DNA from: Halovulum marinum
GTDB taxonomy: Bacteria > Pseudomonadota > Alphaproteobacteria > Rhodobacterales > Rhodobacteraceae
NCBI RefSeq assembly: GCF_009697225.1
Contig: NZ_WIND01000005.1
Span: 1 to 64,000 of the forward strand
Length of the DNA stretch: 64,000 bases
Direction of reading: 5' to 3'
Below, in pieces: positions 50,853 through 63,060 of this stretch. Under the pieces are notes generated by a model. It did not search any database, had not been told where the DNA came from, and saw nothing but the letters and a program-made list of their open reading frames with translations. The position numbers and the translations under genes were made by a program. The stretch's first letter is position 1. Every line of letters begins with the position of its first letter.

Positions 50853-51806
50853 TATCGTCACCACCACCTTGCCGGTGGCGGCGCGGCTGCGCAGCAGCTC
50901 GAGCGCGTCGTTCGCCCGGTCCAGCGGCACCTCGTGGCTGACGTGCGGGGCGATGCATCCCTGGTCGAACCAGTCGAACAGCGTCTGCAGCGCGCGCGGC
51001 AGCGCCTCCGGATGCAGCCTGGCGTGGCCGCCGAGGTAGAAGCCGATCACGCTGAGGTTCTTGACCAGCAGGATGTTCGCCGGGATCTGCGGCACCGTGC
51101 CCGAGGCGAACCCCAGCGGCAGCAGCCGTGCGCCGGGCCGTGTCGCGCGCAGCGCCTGGTCGAACAGCGCGCCGCCGACCGGGTCATAGACCACATCGGC
51201 GCCGCCCAGCGCCTTGACCTCGGCGCGCAGGTCGGCGCCGTCGCTGTCGATCAGGTGGTGCGCGCCGGCGCGCCGGGCGACCGCCAGCTTGCCCGCGCCG
51301 CGCGCGCAGGCGATCACCGTCGCGCCCATCTGCCGCCCGACCTCGACCGCGGTCAGTCCGACGCCGCCGGCGGCGCCCAGCACCAGCAGCGTCTCGCCCG
51401 GCGCCAGCGCCGCGCGCTGCAGCGCGATCAGGCTGGTGGCGTAGGCGATGATGAACCCGGCGGCCTGGGCGTCGGTCATCCCTTCCGGCACCGGCACGCA
51501 CGCCGCCGCCGGCAGGCAGACCGCCTCGGCGAAGCCGCCGGCGCCGGGCATCGCGGCGACGCGGCGGCCCAGCAGCGCCGGCTCCGCCCCCGGCCCCAGC
51601 GCGGCGACGGTGCCGCAGACCTCCATGCCGGGGGTGAAGGGCGGCGCCTGCCGCTCCTGGTAGCGGCCGTCGATCATCAGCGTGTCGGCGAAGTTCACCC
51701 CGCAGGCGCGGACCTGAATCCGCACCTCGCCCGGACCCGGTACCGGATCGGGCAGATCCTCGGCCACCATCCTTGCGCCCAGCGTCCGTACCCGCATCGC
51801 CCGCAT
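50850..51806 (-). CDS. Quinone oxidoreductase-like (zinc-independent MDR) protein
   Basis: 318 residues. The N-terminal GroES-like domain includes VPGPGEVRIQVRACGVNFAD and MEVCGTVAALG; no Zn-ligand Cys set is present. The NADPH-binding loop is VLGAAGGVGLTAVEVGRQMGA. The C-terminus has GKVVVTI. Typical of NADPH:quinone reductase/crotonyl-CoA reductase-like MDR proteins; substrate unknown. The ATG at 51806 has AGGAGGA. Convergent with the LysR gene through the hairpin at 50797-50852. Confidence 0.9.
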   Translation of the reverse strand: MRAMRVRTLGARMVAEDLPDPVPGPGEVRIQVRACGVNFADTLMIDGRYQERQAPPFTPGMEVCGTVAALGPGAEPALLGRRVAAMPGAGGFAEAVCLPAAACVPVPEGMTDAQAAGFIIAYATSLIALQRAALAPGETLLVLGAAGGVGLTAVEVGRQMGATVIACARGAGKLAVARRAGAHHLIDSDGADLRAEVKALGGADVVYDPVGGALFDQALRATRPGARLLPLGFASGTVPQIPANILLVKNLSVIGFYLGGHARLHPEALPRALQTLFDWFDQGCIAPHVSHEVPLDRANDALELLRSRAATGKVVVTI

Positions 51807-51932
51807 CGGATCCTCCTGTTGTTGCGGCGCAGCATACCCGCGCGGAAGGAGGCGGGGAAGCCCAGTTGCCTTTTGCCGGCGGCGCGCGTATGGCCTGCGC
51901 GACACACTCATCACAATCGAGGGTTCGGGCCG

Positions 51933-53750
51933 ATGGAGCTTCGGAACATCGCCATTATCGCGCACGTCGATCATGGCAAGACCACGCTGGTCGACGCCAT
52001 GCTGGCGCAGTCCGGCACCTGGCGCGAAGGGGCGGCGGTGCAGGAACGCGCCATGGACAGCAACGACCTGGAGCGGGAGCGCGGCATCACCATCCTCGCC
52101 AAGGCCACCAGCGTCGAATGGCAGGGCGCGCGCGTCAACATCGTCGACACGCCCGGCCACGCCGATTTCGGCGGCGAGGTGGAGCGCATCCTCAGCATGG
52201 TCGACGGCGTGGTGCTGCTGGTCGACGCCGCCGAGGGGCCGATGCCGCAGACCAAGTTCGTCACCTCGAAGGCGCTGGCGCTGGGCCTGCGGCCGATCGT
52301 GGTGCTGAACAAGGTCGACAAGCCCGACGCCGAGCCCGACCGCGCGCTGGACGAGGTGTTCGACCTGTTCGCGGGCCTGGACGCCGACGAGCACCAGCTG
52401 GATTTTCCGGTGCTCTACGCCTCGGGGCGCGCGGGCTGGGCGGACGAGGATCTGGAGGGGCCGCAGAAGGACCTGTCGGCGCTGTTCAAGCTGGTGCTGC
52501 GCCATGTGCCCGCGCCGAAGGTGATCGAGAAACGCGACCAGCCGTTCGCGATGCTGGCGACCACGCTGGCGGCGGACCCGTACCTGGGCCGGCTGCTGAC
52601 CGGCCGGGTGGAAAGCGGCCGGCTGACCGCCGGCACCACGCTGCGCGCGCTCAGCCGCAACGGCAAGGAGGTCGAGCGGTTCCGCGTCACCAAGATCCTG
52701 GCATTCCGCGGCCTGTCGCAGCAGCCGATCGAGGTTGCCGAGGCGGGCGACATCGTCTCGCTGGCCGGCATGACGAAGGCGACCGTGGCCGACACGCTGT
52801 GCGACCCGGCGCTGGACATGCCGATCCCGGCGCAGCCGATCGACCCGCCGACGATCAGCGTCACCTTCTCGATCAACGACAGTCCGCTGGCTGGCCGCGA
52901 CGGCGACAAGGTGCAGAGCCGGGTGATCCGCGCGCGGCTGATGCGCGAGGCCGAGTCGAACGTGGCGATCCAGGTCAGCGACACCCCCGGCGGCGAGGCC
53001 TTCGAGGTCGCCGGCCGCGGCGAGTTGCAGCTGGGCGTGCTGATCGAGAACATGCGCCGCGAGGGCTTCGAGCTGTCGGTGTCGCGCCCGCAGGTGCTGT
53101 TCCGCGACATCGACGGCCAGCGCAACGAGCCGATCGAGGAAGTCACCGTCGACGTCGACGAGGAATACGCCGGCGCGGTGGTCGAGAAGCTGGCCGGCCG
53201 CAAGGGCGAGCTGTCCGAGATGCGCACCGCCGCCGGCGGCAAGACGCGGATCGTCGCGCTGGTGCCGTCGCGCGGGCTGATCGGCTATCACGGCGAGTTC
53301 CTGACCGACACCCGCGGCACCGGCGTGCTGAACCGCGTGTTCCACAGCTGGGCGCCCTACAAGGGCAACATTCCCGGCCGCCGCGCCGGCGTGCTGATCT
53401 CGATGGAGAGCGGCAATGCGGTCGCCTATGCGTTGTTCAACCTTGAGGATCGGGGCTATTTCTTCGTCACCACGGGCGAGCAGGTCTACCAGGGCATGAT
53501 CCTGGGCGAGCACAACCGCGAAAACGACCTTGAGGTGAACCCGCTGAAGGGCAAGAAGCTGACCAACGTGCGCGCCTCGGGCAAGGACGACGCCGTGACC
53601 CTGACCCCGCCGCGGCGTCTGAGCCTCGAGGAGGCGATCGCGTATATCGACCAGGACGAGCTGGTCGAGGTGACTCCGAACCACATCCGATTGCGCAAGC
53701 GGCACCTTGATCCGCACGAGCGCAAGCGGGCGTCGCGGGCCGCGGGGTGA
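51933..53750 (+). CDS. typA: Ribosome-associated GTPase TypA/BipA
   Basis: 605-residue translational GTPase. G1 is AHVDHGKT (10-17), the switch I area [16 protein letters not shown]3 DTPGH, G4 NKVD. The EF-G-like domains III and V follow, and the C-terminal BipA domain ends in [17 protein letters not shown]. It helps 50S assembly and stress growth. The ATG at 51933 is in the conserved start [16 protein letters not shown]. The 126 bp upstream lies between divergent genes. Confidence 0.96.
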   Translation: MELRNIAIIAHVDHGKTTLVDAMLAQSGTWREGAAVQERAMDSNDLERERGITILAKATSVEWQGARVNIVDTPGHADFGGEVERILSMVDGVVLLVDAAEGPMPQTKFVTSKALALGLRPIVVLNKVDKPDAEPDRALDEVFDLFAGLDADEHQLDFPVLYASGRAGWADEDLEGPQKDLSALFKLVLRHVPAPKVIEKRDQPFAMLATTLAADPYLGRLLTGRVESGRLTAGTTLRALSRNGKEVERFRVTKILAFRGLSQQPIEVAEAGDIVSLAGMTKATVADTLCDPALDMPIPAQPIDPPTISVTFSINDSPLAGRDGDKVQSRVIRARLMREAESNVAIQVSDTPGGEAFEVAGRGELQLGVLIENMRREGFELSVSRPQVLFRDIDGQRNEPIEEVTVDVDEEYAGAVVEKLAGRKGELSEMRTAAGGKTRIVALVPSRGLIGYHGEFLTDTRGTGVLNRVFHSWAPYKGNIPGRRAGVLISMESGNAVAYALFNLEDRGYFFVTTGEQVYQGMILGEHNRENDLEVNPLKGKKLTNVRASGKDDAVTLTPPRRLSLEEAIAYIDQDELVEVTPNHIRLRKRHLDPHERKRASRAAG

Positions 53751-53990
53751 TGCGTCGGCGGATCACCGCCGCCGCGCTTTACAACTTTTGATTGTATTGT
53801 AATGTGTTGAACTGTGGCGAAAGTGTGCAAAAAATGCGTATCACCGGTTGAGCGCGCTGGATCAAACACGCTTTATGCTATAAAAGGGTCGTCACCAGTC
53901 GGCGATTTTCGTTCGTGCCACGGTTGAAGCCTCGGCTCTGACCAGAGTGCAGCGGGACGCGGGATTGGACACCGCATTGGGAGCAAGCAC

Positions 53991-54371
53991 ATGAAACATC
54001 CTGTCGACGCGCACGTCGGACAACGCATTCGCCACCGCCGGTGGATGCTCGGAATCACCCAGCAGCAACTTGGCGACGCCGTCGGGATCAAGTTCCAGCA
54101 GATCCAGAAATACGAGACCGGGATGAACCGTGTCAGCGCCTCTCGGCTCTGGGACATCGCCCGTGCGCTGGACGTCTCGATCAGCTTCTTCTTCGAGGGC
54201 CTCAGCGCCGAGGATGCCGCCGAGCATCCGGCGCAGGAAAAGGGCGACATGCCCCGCGACCTGATGGCCGACAAGGAGGCGATGGAACTGATTCGGTCGT
54301 ACTACACGATCCCCGAGGCCCAGCGTCGCCGGCTGTTCGATCTGGCCCGCGTCCTGAGCGACGTGGCCTGA
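53991..54371 (+). CDS. XRE family helix-turn-helix regulator
   Basis: 126 residues. The N-terminal HTH is RIRHRRWMLGITQQQLGDAVGIKFQQIQ (split here as RIRHRRWMLGITQ, QQLGDAVGIK), with KYETGMNRVSASRLWDIARAL as the closing part of the cro/C1 fold. The C-terminus is acidic to helical (MADKEAMELIRSYYTIPEAQ). This conserved alphaproteobacterial XRE type is often single-copy; targets unknown. The 240 bp upstream are relatively AT-rich, with TATGCTATAAAAG at about 53876-53888 as a possible -10 area. Confidence 0.88.
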   Translation: MKHPVDAHVGQRIRHRRWMLGITQQQLGDAVGIKFQQIQKYETGMNRVSASRLWDIARALDVSISFFFEGLSAEDAAEHPAQEKGDMPRDLMADKEAMELIRSYYTIPEAQRRRLFDLARVLSDVA

Positions 54372-54457
54372 CCGGTCAGCGAGTCCTGCCGCCCCTGCGC
54401 CGCATTGGTTAACGGCGCGGGGGCGTATTCACCTAAAATTGAGCGGATCGGAATGCG

Positions 54458-55270
54458 ATGGGAGCCGTGCCGGAAACGCAGCACCCCGAGCTGATTTCGG
54501 TCGCGCATGCGCTGGCCGACGCGGCGGCTGCGGCGGTGATGCCGTACTTCCGCGCCGACCGGCTGACCACCGAAAACAAGGCGGCGGACGGCCGCTTCGA
54601 CCCGGTCACCGAAGCCGACCGCGCCGCGGAGGCGGCGATGCGCACGGTCCTGGCCGAGCGCCGGCCGGACGACGCCGTGATGGGCGAGGAGGAGGCGCCG
54701 CGCCGCGGCACCTCGGGGCTGACCTGGGTGCTGGACCCGATCGACGGCACCCGCGCCTTCATGTCCGGGCTGCCGGTCTGGGGCACGCTGATCGGTCTCG
54801 ACGCCGGGCAGGGGCCGGTGCTGGGGATGATCTCGCAACCCTATGTCGGCGAACGCTTCATCGGCGGCCTCGGCCAGTGCGCGCTGCAGCGCGACGGCGC
54901 CGCGGCGCGGCCGCTGCGCACCCGGGCCTGCGCCGATCTGGCGCAGGCGACGCTGTTCACCACCTTTCCGGAGATCGGGTCGGTCGCCGAGCGCCAGGGC
55001 TTCGCCGAGGTCAGCCGCCGTGCCCGGCTGACCCGCTACGGCACCGACTGCTACGCCTACGCGCTGCTGGCACTGGGCCAGATCGACCTGGTGATCGAGG
55101 CCGGGCTGCACAGCTATGACATCCAGGGGCCGCAGGCGGTGGTCGAGGCTGCCGGCGGCCGCGTCACTTCGTGGGATGGCGGGCCGGCGCATCACGGCGG
55201 CCGCATCCTGGCGTCGGGCGATCCGGCATTGCACGAGGTCGTGCTGGAGATCCTCAGCCGGGTGGAGTGA
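54458..55270 (+). CDS. hisN: Histidinol-phosphatase of the IMPase family
   Basis: 270 residues. It has the Mg2+ motif GEEE (76-79), DPIDGTRAFMSGLPVWGTLIG (from 93, the Asp and Thr being ligands), and YDIQGPQAVVEAAGG, where the usual WD is YD. The FMSGLPVWGTLI form is typical of HisN-type histidinol-phosphatases, but inositol monophosphatase activity cannot be excluded. The 3' end overlaps the convergent hydrolase gene by 17 bp. Confidence 0.85.
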   Translation: MGAVPETQHPELISVAHALADAAAAAVMPYFRADRLTTENKAADGRFDPVTEADRAAEAAMRTVLAERRPDDAVMGEEEAPRRGTSGLTWVLDPIDGTRAFMSGLPVWGTLIGLDAGQGPVLGMISQPYVGERFIGGLGQCALQRDGAAARPLRTRACADLAQATLFTTFPEIGSVAERQGFAEVSRRARLTRYGTDCYAYALLALGQIDLVIEAGLHSYDIQGPQAVVEAAGGRVTSWDGGPAHHGGRILASGDPALHEVVLEILSRVE

Positions 55271-56165
55271 CCCGGTCCAGAAAATCGCCGATGGCCGCCC
55301 AGGCCCGGGCCTGCAACGCCGGCGTCTCGATCATCACCTCGTGCCGGGCGCCCGGCAGTTCCAGCAGTTCGGCGTTCTTCTGCCGCGCGGATACCGTGCG
55401 GACCGCCCAGGGCGAGACCACCACCTCGGCGCCGCCGAGGATGGTCAGGATCGGCGTTTCGGGCTGCGGCGCGGCGCGCAGCGCCGCGGTCTCGATCAGC
55501 GCGGCGCGCAACCAGCCGATGCTGGGATCGCCGAGCCCGAGCTCGGGGACCTTGGCCACCTGCGCCAGCAGGCGGGTGTACTCCTCGGGATCCGAGGTCA
55601 GCACGTTGCCTTCGAAGCCCTGCGACATCAGGTACGGCCGCGGGGTGCCGCCGGGAATCGCCATCCGCCCGAGGCCGAACCGGCAGCAGACCGCGGCGGT
55701 GGCGCGGACCAGCGCGTCCGGGGCGCCGCCCATGCGGATCCCCCACATCGGCGCCGAGAACACTGCGGCGGCGGCGGGCAGCCCCTGCAGCAGCGCGCGC
55801 AGCCCGATGCAGCCGCCCATGGAATGCGCCAGCATCACGCGCGGTCCGGGTTCGGCGGCGACGGCGGGCTGCGCCAGCAGCGCCGCCAGGTCGGTCTGGT
55901 AGTCGAGGAACCGCCGCACATGGCCGATCATCGGCCGCCGCCGGTTGCGGTCGGACAGGCCCTGGCCGCGCCAGTCCAGCGCCGCGACCGAGAACCCCAT
56001 CGCCGTCAGGCGCTGCGCCGTCGGGCCGTATTTCTCGACGAACTCGGCCCGCCCCTGCAGCAGCGCGACCAGGCCGCGGCCGCCGCCGCGCCACAGCACG
56101 ACGCGCAGCCGCACGCCGTCGGCGGCACGCACCCAGGTGCACAGGTCGGGAGCCGGCCCCGCCAC
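55254..56165 (-). CDS. Alpha/beta hydrolase, lysophospholipase/monoglyceride lipase type
   Basis: 303 residues. The oxyanion region is ALLQGRAEFVEKY, the WRGQGLSDR segment follows, and the nucleophile elbow is AHSMGG with Ser; the later GGAEVVVSP and GARHEVMIE supply the acidic residue and catalytic His. This is the PldB/Hydrolase_4 layout. The start is GTG (MAGPAPDLCTW), with no close ATG. Convergent and overlapping hisN by 17 bp. It likely acts on lysophospholipids or monoacylglycerols in the cytosol or at the inner membrane. Confidence 0.88.
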   Translation of the reverse strand: MAGPAPDLCTWVRAADGVRLRVVLWRGGGRGLVALLQGRAEFVEKYGPTAQRLTAMGFSVAALDWRGQGLSDRNRRRPMIGHVRRFLDYQTDLAALLAQPAVAAEPGPRVMLAHSMGGCIGLRALLQGLPAAAAVFSAPMWGIRMGGAPDALVRATAAVCCRFGLGRMAIPGGTPRPYLMSQGFEGNVLTSDPEEYTRLLAQVAKVPELGLGDPSIGWLRAALIETAALRAAPQPETPILTILGGAEVVVSPWAVRTVSARQKNAELLELPGARHEVMIETPALQARAWAAIGDFLDRVTPPG

Positions 56166-56224
56166 GATGTCCGCGTGCCAGGGGGCGCGGGCGGGGGCCG
56201 GGCCCGGGGACGGCGCCAGGGGCC

Positions 56225-56515
56225 TCAGGACAGGATCGAGCCCAGTTTCATCGCCAGTCCCATGTCGCCATCGACGCTGAGCTGGCCGGACATGAACGCC
56301 GAGGTCGGGTTGACGTCGCCCTCCAGGATGCCGCGGAAGGTCTCGGCGTCCGCGGTCATCACCACGTCCGCGTCCGAATCGTCCTCGCGGACGCCGGACT
56401 GGTCGAGCCGGATCGCGCCCTCGTCCTCGATCACGAACTTGGCCGAGAAGTCGACCTGGTCGGTATCGACCTTCCGCCGCAGCGCCTCGATCGCGGCGTT
56501 GAGTGTGTCGCTCAT
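56225..56515 (-). CDS. SCP2 sterol-binding domain protein
   Basis: 96 residues: FVIEDEGAIRLDQSG, then DADVVMTADAETFRGILEGDVNPTSA in two parts, and MSGQLSVDGDMGLAMKL, the SCP-2 fold with its hydrophobic lipid tunnel. Possibly a fatty-acyl or lipid carrier. The ATG gives MSDTLNAAIEAL. It is divergent from the TPR gene, 73 bp between starts, and on the same strand as the lysophospholipase gene downstream. Confidence 0.9.
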   Translation of the reverse strand: MSDTLNAAIEALRRKVDTDQVDFSAKFVIEDEGAIRLDQSGVREDDSDADVVMTADAETFRGILEGDVNPTSAFMSGQLSVDGDMGLAMKLGSILS

Positions 56516-56588
56516 GAAAGTCCTTCCTGAGTATCTTGCCCCTGCGAGCGGGCTCGCAATTGTGGTCCGGGATGCTAATCTATCTACC

Positions 56589-57164
56589 ATGAGACGTCTG
56601 GCCACCCCAATCCTTCTCCTTGCGGCATGTTGGCTGCCCGCCGTGTCCGCGGCGCACGCCCAGAGCGTGTCCGAGCGCGAAGCGCGGACCGCGCGCGCCG
56701 AGGACCTGCTGGCGGAACTGGCCGACCCCGAGCTGCGCACCTGGGAGGCGACCGAGAAGCGGCTGGTCGAGCTGTGGTCGCGTTCCGGTTCGGCCACGGC
56801 GGACCTGCTGCTCAAGCGCGGTCAGGATGCATTGGACGCCGAGGACTACACCACCGCCATCGAGCACCTGACCGCGCTGACCGACCATGCCCCGGATTTC
56901 GCCGAGGGCTGGCACGCGCGCGCCACCGCCTTCTACCTGATCGAGGAGTTCGGCCTGGCGCTGACCGACCTGCAGCGCGCGCTGGCGCTGAACCCGAACC
57001 ATTTCAGCGCGCTCACCGGTGTCGGCATCGTGCTCGAGGAGTTGGGGCAGCCCGAGGCCGCGCTCGCGGCGATGCGGCGGGCGCAGAAGCTGAATCCGCA
57101 CCGTGGCAACATCCGCGATTCGATCCGCCGGCTCGAATACCGGCTTGGCGAAACCACCCTCTGA
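56589..57164 (+). CDS. TPR-repeat protein, likely periplasmic
   Basis: 191 residues. Signal peptide, cleaved near SAAHAQS (about residue 25). Then two to three tetratricopeptide repeats: LLLKRGQDALDAEDYTTAIEHL, FAEGWHARATAFYLIEEFGLAL and FSALTGVGIVLEELGQPEAA, each with the A/G-Y/A pattern. Partner unknown. The gene ends 12 bp before the helicase start on the same strand. Confidence 0.85.
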   Translation: MRRLATPILLLAACWLPAVSAAHAQSVSEREARTARAEDLLAELADPELRTWEATEKRLVELWSRSGSATADLLLKRGQDALDAEDYTTAIEHLTALTDHAPDFAEGWHARATAFYLIEEFGLALTDLQRALALNPNHFSALTGVGIVLEELGQPEAALAAMRRAQKLNPHRGNIRDSIRRLEYRLGETTL

Positions 57165-57176
57165 GGACGTCCTGAC

Positions 57177-60244
<3,068 letters not shown>

Positions 60245-60248
<4 letters not shown>

Positions 60249-60628
60249 GCGAGCCCGCCGCCGCCGACCGGGGCACGCTGCGCCTCGACAAGTGGCTGTG
60301 GCAGGCGCGTTTCTTCAAGACCCGGACGATGGCGGCCAAGGTCATCGCCTCGGGCGCGGTGCGGGTGAACGGCACCCGCACCGCCAAGCCCAGCGTGGCG
60401 GTGCGGCCCGGCGACGCGCTGACCTTCGCCCAGGGCAGGCGGATCCGGGTGGTGGTGATCGCCGCGCTCGGCACCCGTCGCGGTCCGGCGCCGGAGGCGC
60501 AGGCGCTCTACGAGGACCGCAGTCCGCCGCCGCCCGGGCGCGGCCCTGAGGGCGCCGGTCCCGAGGCCGGGCACCGGCCGAGCAAGAAGGAGCGCCGGGC
60601 GCTGGAAAACCTGCGCCGCACCCCTTGA
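60245..60628 (+). CDS. S4-domain RNA-binding protein, HslR/Hsp15 family
   Basis: 127 residues. The S4 domain opens the protein: LRLDKWLWQARFFKTRTMAAK, then GAVRVNGTRTAKPSVAVRPGD and LTF (about 12-62). The C-terminal part is Pro/Gly/Arg-rich and ends in KKERRALENLRR. E. coli Hsp15 recovers 50S subunits with stalled peptidyl-tRNA. The GTG start overlaps the helicase stop by 4 bp, so both are probably made together. Confidence 0.92.
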
Positions 60629-60684
60629 TGTGCCCTGCCCGCTGAGGCAGTAAGAACGCCATCCAGAGCATGAGGACGCCTGCC

Positions 60685-61023
60685 GTGACCTATGTCGTGA
60701 CCGACAATTGCATCAACTGCAAATACACCGATTGCGTGGAGGTCTGCCCCGTCGACTGCTTCTACGAGGGCGAGAACATGCTGGTCATCCACCCCGACGA
60801 ATGCATCGACTGCGGCGTGTGCGAACCGGAATGTCCGGCCGACGCGATCCGGCCCGACACCGAGCCCGAGATGGAGCCCTGGGTCGACTTCAACCGGAAG
60901 TATTCGGAGCAGTGGCCGGTGATCGTCACCAAGGCCGATCCGCTGCCCGACGCCGAGAAATATGACGGCGAAACCGGCAAGCTGGAAAAGTATTTCTCGG
61001 AAAAGCCGGGCGAGGGCGGTTGA
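60685..61023 (+). CDS. fdxA: Seven-iron ferredoxin, FdxA family
   Basis: 112 residues. The N-terminal Cys cluster is [13 protein letters not shown], with Cys in PVDCF, and the second set [11 protein letters not shown], to hold one 3Fe-4S and one 4Fe-4S. The GTG at 60685 gives the family N-terminus MTYVVTDN and has AGGA 8 nt upstream; the ATG at 60670 adds five residues without family support. It is a low-potential electron carrier, downstream of the S4 gene and 326 bp before carD. Confidence 0.95.
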   Translation: MTYVVTDNCINCKYTDCVEVCPVDCFYEGENMLVIHPDECIDCGVCEPECPADAIRPDTEPEMEPWVDFNRKYSEQWPVIVTKADPLPDAEKYDGETGKLEKYFSEKPGEGG

Positions 61024-61349
61024 CTCGATTCGGTTTTTTGCAAAGCTGACCTCACGTCACTCGGCGCTCGGGCGCCGATCCAGCGCCTAAAATTGCGTTA
61101 ATCCGCTCGGAACCGGGTGGGCTTGCCGTGCGTTGTCTCGGGAAGAGGTTTAAAACCGCCTCGGATCGTGTTATATAAAAGACACATCAAGGTCGAACCG
61201 GGAAGGCATCCCACGATTGCTGCCAAGCTAGGGGATGTTGCGGCTGCTCACGTCTACACGATGCGCAAGCGACTGCAGTGGCATTCGCTGTGCGTCGCTG
61301 GCTTGTGATCCGCCGAGGACCGGTTCGAGGCACTGGCAAGAGAGAACGC
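61024..61349 (+). other. 326-bp gap with long carD leader; no gene seen
   Basis: TTTTTT follows the fdxA stop directly but I see no stem before it; TCGGCGC and GCGCCGA pair at about 61055-61073. GGAAC (61109), 17 nt and CGTT (61131) fit the EcfG promoter pattern. A sigma-70-like promoter lies at 61149-61177, leaving a leader of about 170 nt to the carD ATG. CATCCC at about 61208 can pair with GGGATG about 25 nt later. A 63-codon frame starting at 61117 has no ribosome site and no recognisable homology. Confidence 0.45.
61149..61177 (+). promoter_or_regulatory. Candidate sigma-70 promoter for carD
   Basis: TTTAAA (61149-61154), a 17-nt spacer, and TATATA (61172-61177), with AAAAG directly after. 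Good -10 box and ideal spacing, about 170 bp before the carD ATG. Confidence 0.6.
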
Positions 61350-61859
61350 ATGACAAAGAAGAAGAACGCCGAATTCCGTCCGAACGACTTCGTCGTGTAC
61401 CCCGCGCACGGCGTCGGACGCATCGTGTCGATCGATGAGCAGGAGATCGCCGGCATCAAACTGGAAATGTTCGTCATCACCTTCGACAAGGACAAGATGA
61501 CGCTGCGCGTTCCGACCGCCAAGGCCAGCTCGGTGGGTATGCGGTCGCTGTCCACCCTGGACATCGTCGGCAAGGCCATGGACACGCTCAAGGGCCGGGC
61601 GCGCGTCAAGCGCGCGATGTGGTCGCGCCGCGCGCAGGAGTACGAGCAGAAGATCAACTCCGGCGATCTGATCTCGATCGCCGAGGTGGTGCGCGACCTG
61701 CACCGCAACGACGACCAGCGCGAGCAGTCCTATTCCGAGCGTCAGCTGTACGAAGCGGCGCTGGAGCGGCTGACCCGCGAGGTCGCCGCCGTCAAGGGCA
61801 TCGAGGAAGTGAAGGCCCAGATGCACGTCGACGAACTGCTGGGCGAACGCGCCGCCTGA
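61350..61859 (+). CDS. carD: CarD family transcriptional regulator
   Basis: 169 residues. The N-terminal RNA-polymerase-interacting domain has DFVVYPAHGVGRIVSIDEQEIAG (in parts about 13-35) and MTLRVPTAKASSVGMRSL; the C-terminal helical DNA-binding domain follows with MWSRRAQEYEQKINSGDL. CarD binds the beta lobe of RNAP and stabilises open complexes at promoters with poor -10 regions, such as rRNA promoters. The ATG at 61350 has AGAGA upstream. A long leader precedes, and a terminator follows 35 bp after the stop. Confidence 0.94.
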   Translation: MTKKKNAEFRPNDFVVYPAHGVGRIVSIDEQEIAGIKLEMFVITFDKDKMTLRVPTAKASSVGMRSLSTLDIVGKAMDTLKGRARVKRAMWSRRAQEYEQKINSGDLISIAEVVRDLHRNDDQREQSYSERQLYEAALERLTREVAAVKGIEEVKAQMHVDELLGERAA

Positions 61860-61894
61860 GCGCGCGTCGCGGCCCGCCGCGACCGGACACCAGA

Positions 61895-61934
61895 AACGCG
61901 CCAGCCGGGCGAACCGGCTGGCGCTTTCCGTTTC
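61895..61934 (+). terminator. Rho-independent terminator after carD
   Basis: GCGCCAGCCGG pairs perfectly (11 bp) with CCGGCTGGCGC around loop GCGAA, followed by TTTCCGTTT. It begins 36 bp after the carD stop. Confidence 0.8.
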
Positions 61935-61979
61935 AGGGGGCGGGTTTTCGGTTTCAGCGGGCGGTCGGCACGGCGTACG

Positions 61980-63056
61980 CTACTCGGCCGGGAACAGGTG
62001 CGCCCGCGCCGGATCGAACTCCAGCCCGATCTCGGTGCCGCGGTCCAGCACCCGGTCCTCGCCCAGCGCCGCGATCACGCGCGAGCCGTCGCGCAGCGCG
62101 ACCTCGACCACGGTCTCGGCGCCCAGCCGCTCGGTCAGCTCGACGGTGCCGTGCAACATTCCCGCCTCGGGCGTGGCGCTGGGGCGCAGGTATTGCGGCC
62201 GCAGACCCAGAACCGCGTTGCCGCCAGCCCGGATCGGGCGCCCGGCGGTCGCGACGCGGATCGGCTCAAGCGCCGCGTTGGCGACCTGCGCGGTGCCGGC
62301 GTCGGCGTCGGCGTCGCGGGTCTGAACCTCGATGAAATTCATCGACGGCGCGCCCAGGAATCCGGCCACGAACAGGTTGGCGGGGTTGTGGTACAGTTCC
62401 ATCGGCGAGCCGACCTGCATCACCTGGCCATCCTTCAGCACCACGATCTTGTCGGCCAGCGTCATCGCCTCGACCTGGTCGTGGGTGACGTAGATCATCG
62501 AGGCGTCGAGGCTCTGGTGCAGCTTGCCGATCTCCATCCGCATGTCCATGCGCAGCGCCGCGTCCAGGTTCGACAGCGGCTCGTCGAACAGGAACACCTT
62601 GGGGTCGCGCACGATCGCCCGGCCGATGGCGACGCGCTGGCGCTGCCCGCCGGACAGCTGCGAGGGGCGGCGGTCGAGCAGATGCTCCATCTGCAGGATG
62701 CGCGCCGCCTCCTGCACCTTGCGCTGCTTCTCGGCCCTGGGCGTGCCATCGATGGTCAGCCCGAAGGCGACGTTCTCGCGCACGCTCATGTGCGGGAAGA
62801 TCGCATAGCTCTGGAACACCATGGCGATGCCGCGTTCCTTCGGCGGCACCTCGTTCACCACCTTGCCGTCGATCTCGAGCGTGCCGCTGGTGATGTCCTC
62901 GAGCCCGGCGATCATCCGCAGCAGCGTGGACTTGCCACAGCCCGAGGGGCCGACGAAGACGACGAACTCGCCGTCTTCGACCTCGATGTCGACGCCCTTG
63001 ATCACGTCGGTCGCACCGAACGACTTGCGGACGTTCTTCAGGGAAACATGGGCCAT
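61980..63056 (-). CDS. Sugar ABC transporter ATP-binding protein, UgpC/MsmX/SmoK type
   Basis: 358 residues. Walker A is GPSGCGKST, the Q-loop MVFQSYAIFPHMSVRENVAFGL, the signature LSGGQRQRVAIGRA, Walker B VFLFDEPLSNLD, and the H-loop YVTHDQVEAM. From about residue 240 comes the MalK-type TOBE/regulatory domain (GFLGAPSMNF, LGLRPQYLRP). It powers a CUT1 sugar importer whose permeases and binding protein are not in view. It lies 4 bp after the beta-propeller glycosidase-like gene on the same strand. Confidence 0.94.
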   Translation of the reverse strand: MAHVSLKNVRKSFGATDVIKGVDIEVEDGEFVVFVGPSGCGKSTLLRMIAGLEDITSGTLEIDGKVVNEVPPKERGIAMVFQSYAIFPHMSVRENVAFGLTIDGTPRAEKQRKVQEAARILQMEHLLDRRPSQLSGGQRQRVAIGRAIVRDPKVFLFDEPLSNLDAALRMDMRMEIGKLHQSLDASMIYVTHDQVEAMTLADKIVVLKDGQVMQVGSPMELYHNPANLFVAGFLGAPSMNFIEVQTRDADADAGTAQVANAALEPIRVATAGRPIRAGGNAVLGLRPQYLRPSATPEAGMLHGTVELTERLGAETVVEVALRDGSRVIAALGEDRVLDRGTEIGLEFDPARAHLFPAE

Positions 63057-63060
63057 CGGC

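Noticed and set aside
55116..56588. Plus-strand frame running from hisN into the TPR gene
   Set aside because: The upstream part is antisense to the lysophospholipase and SCP2 genes; the TPR protein starts with its own signal peptide at 56589.
61117..61308. 63-codon frame in the carD leader as a small protein
   Set aside because: It lacks a ribosome site, lies across the promoter, and has no recognisable sequence.
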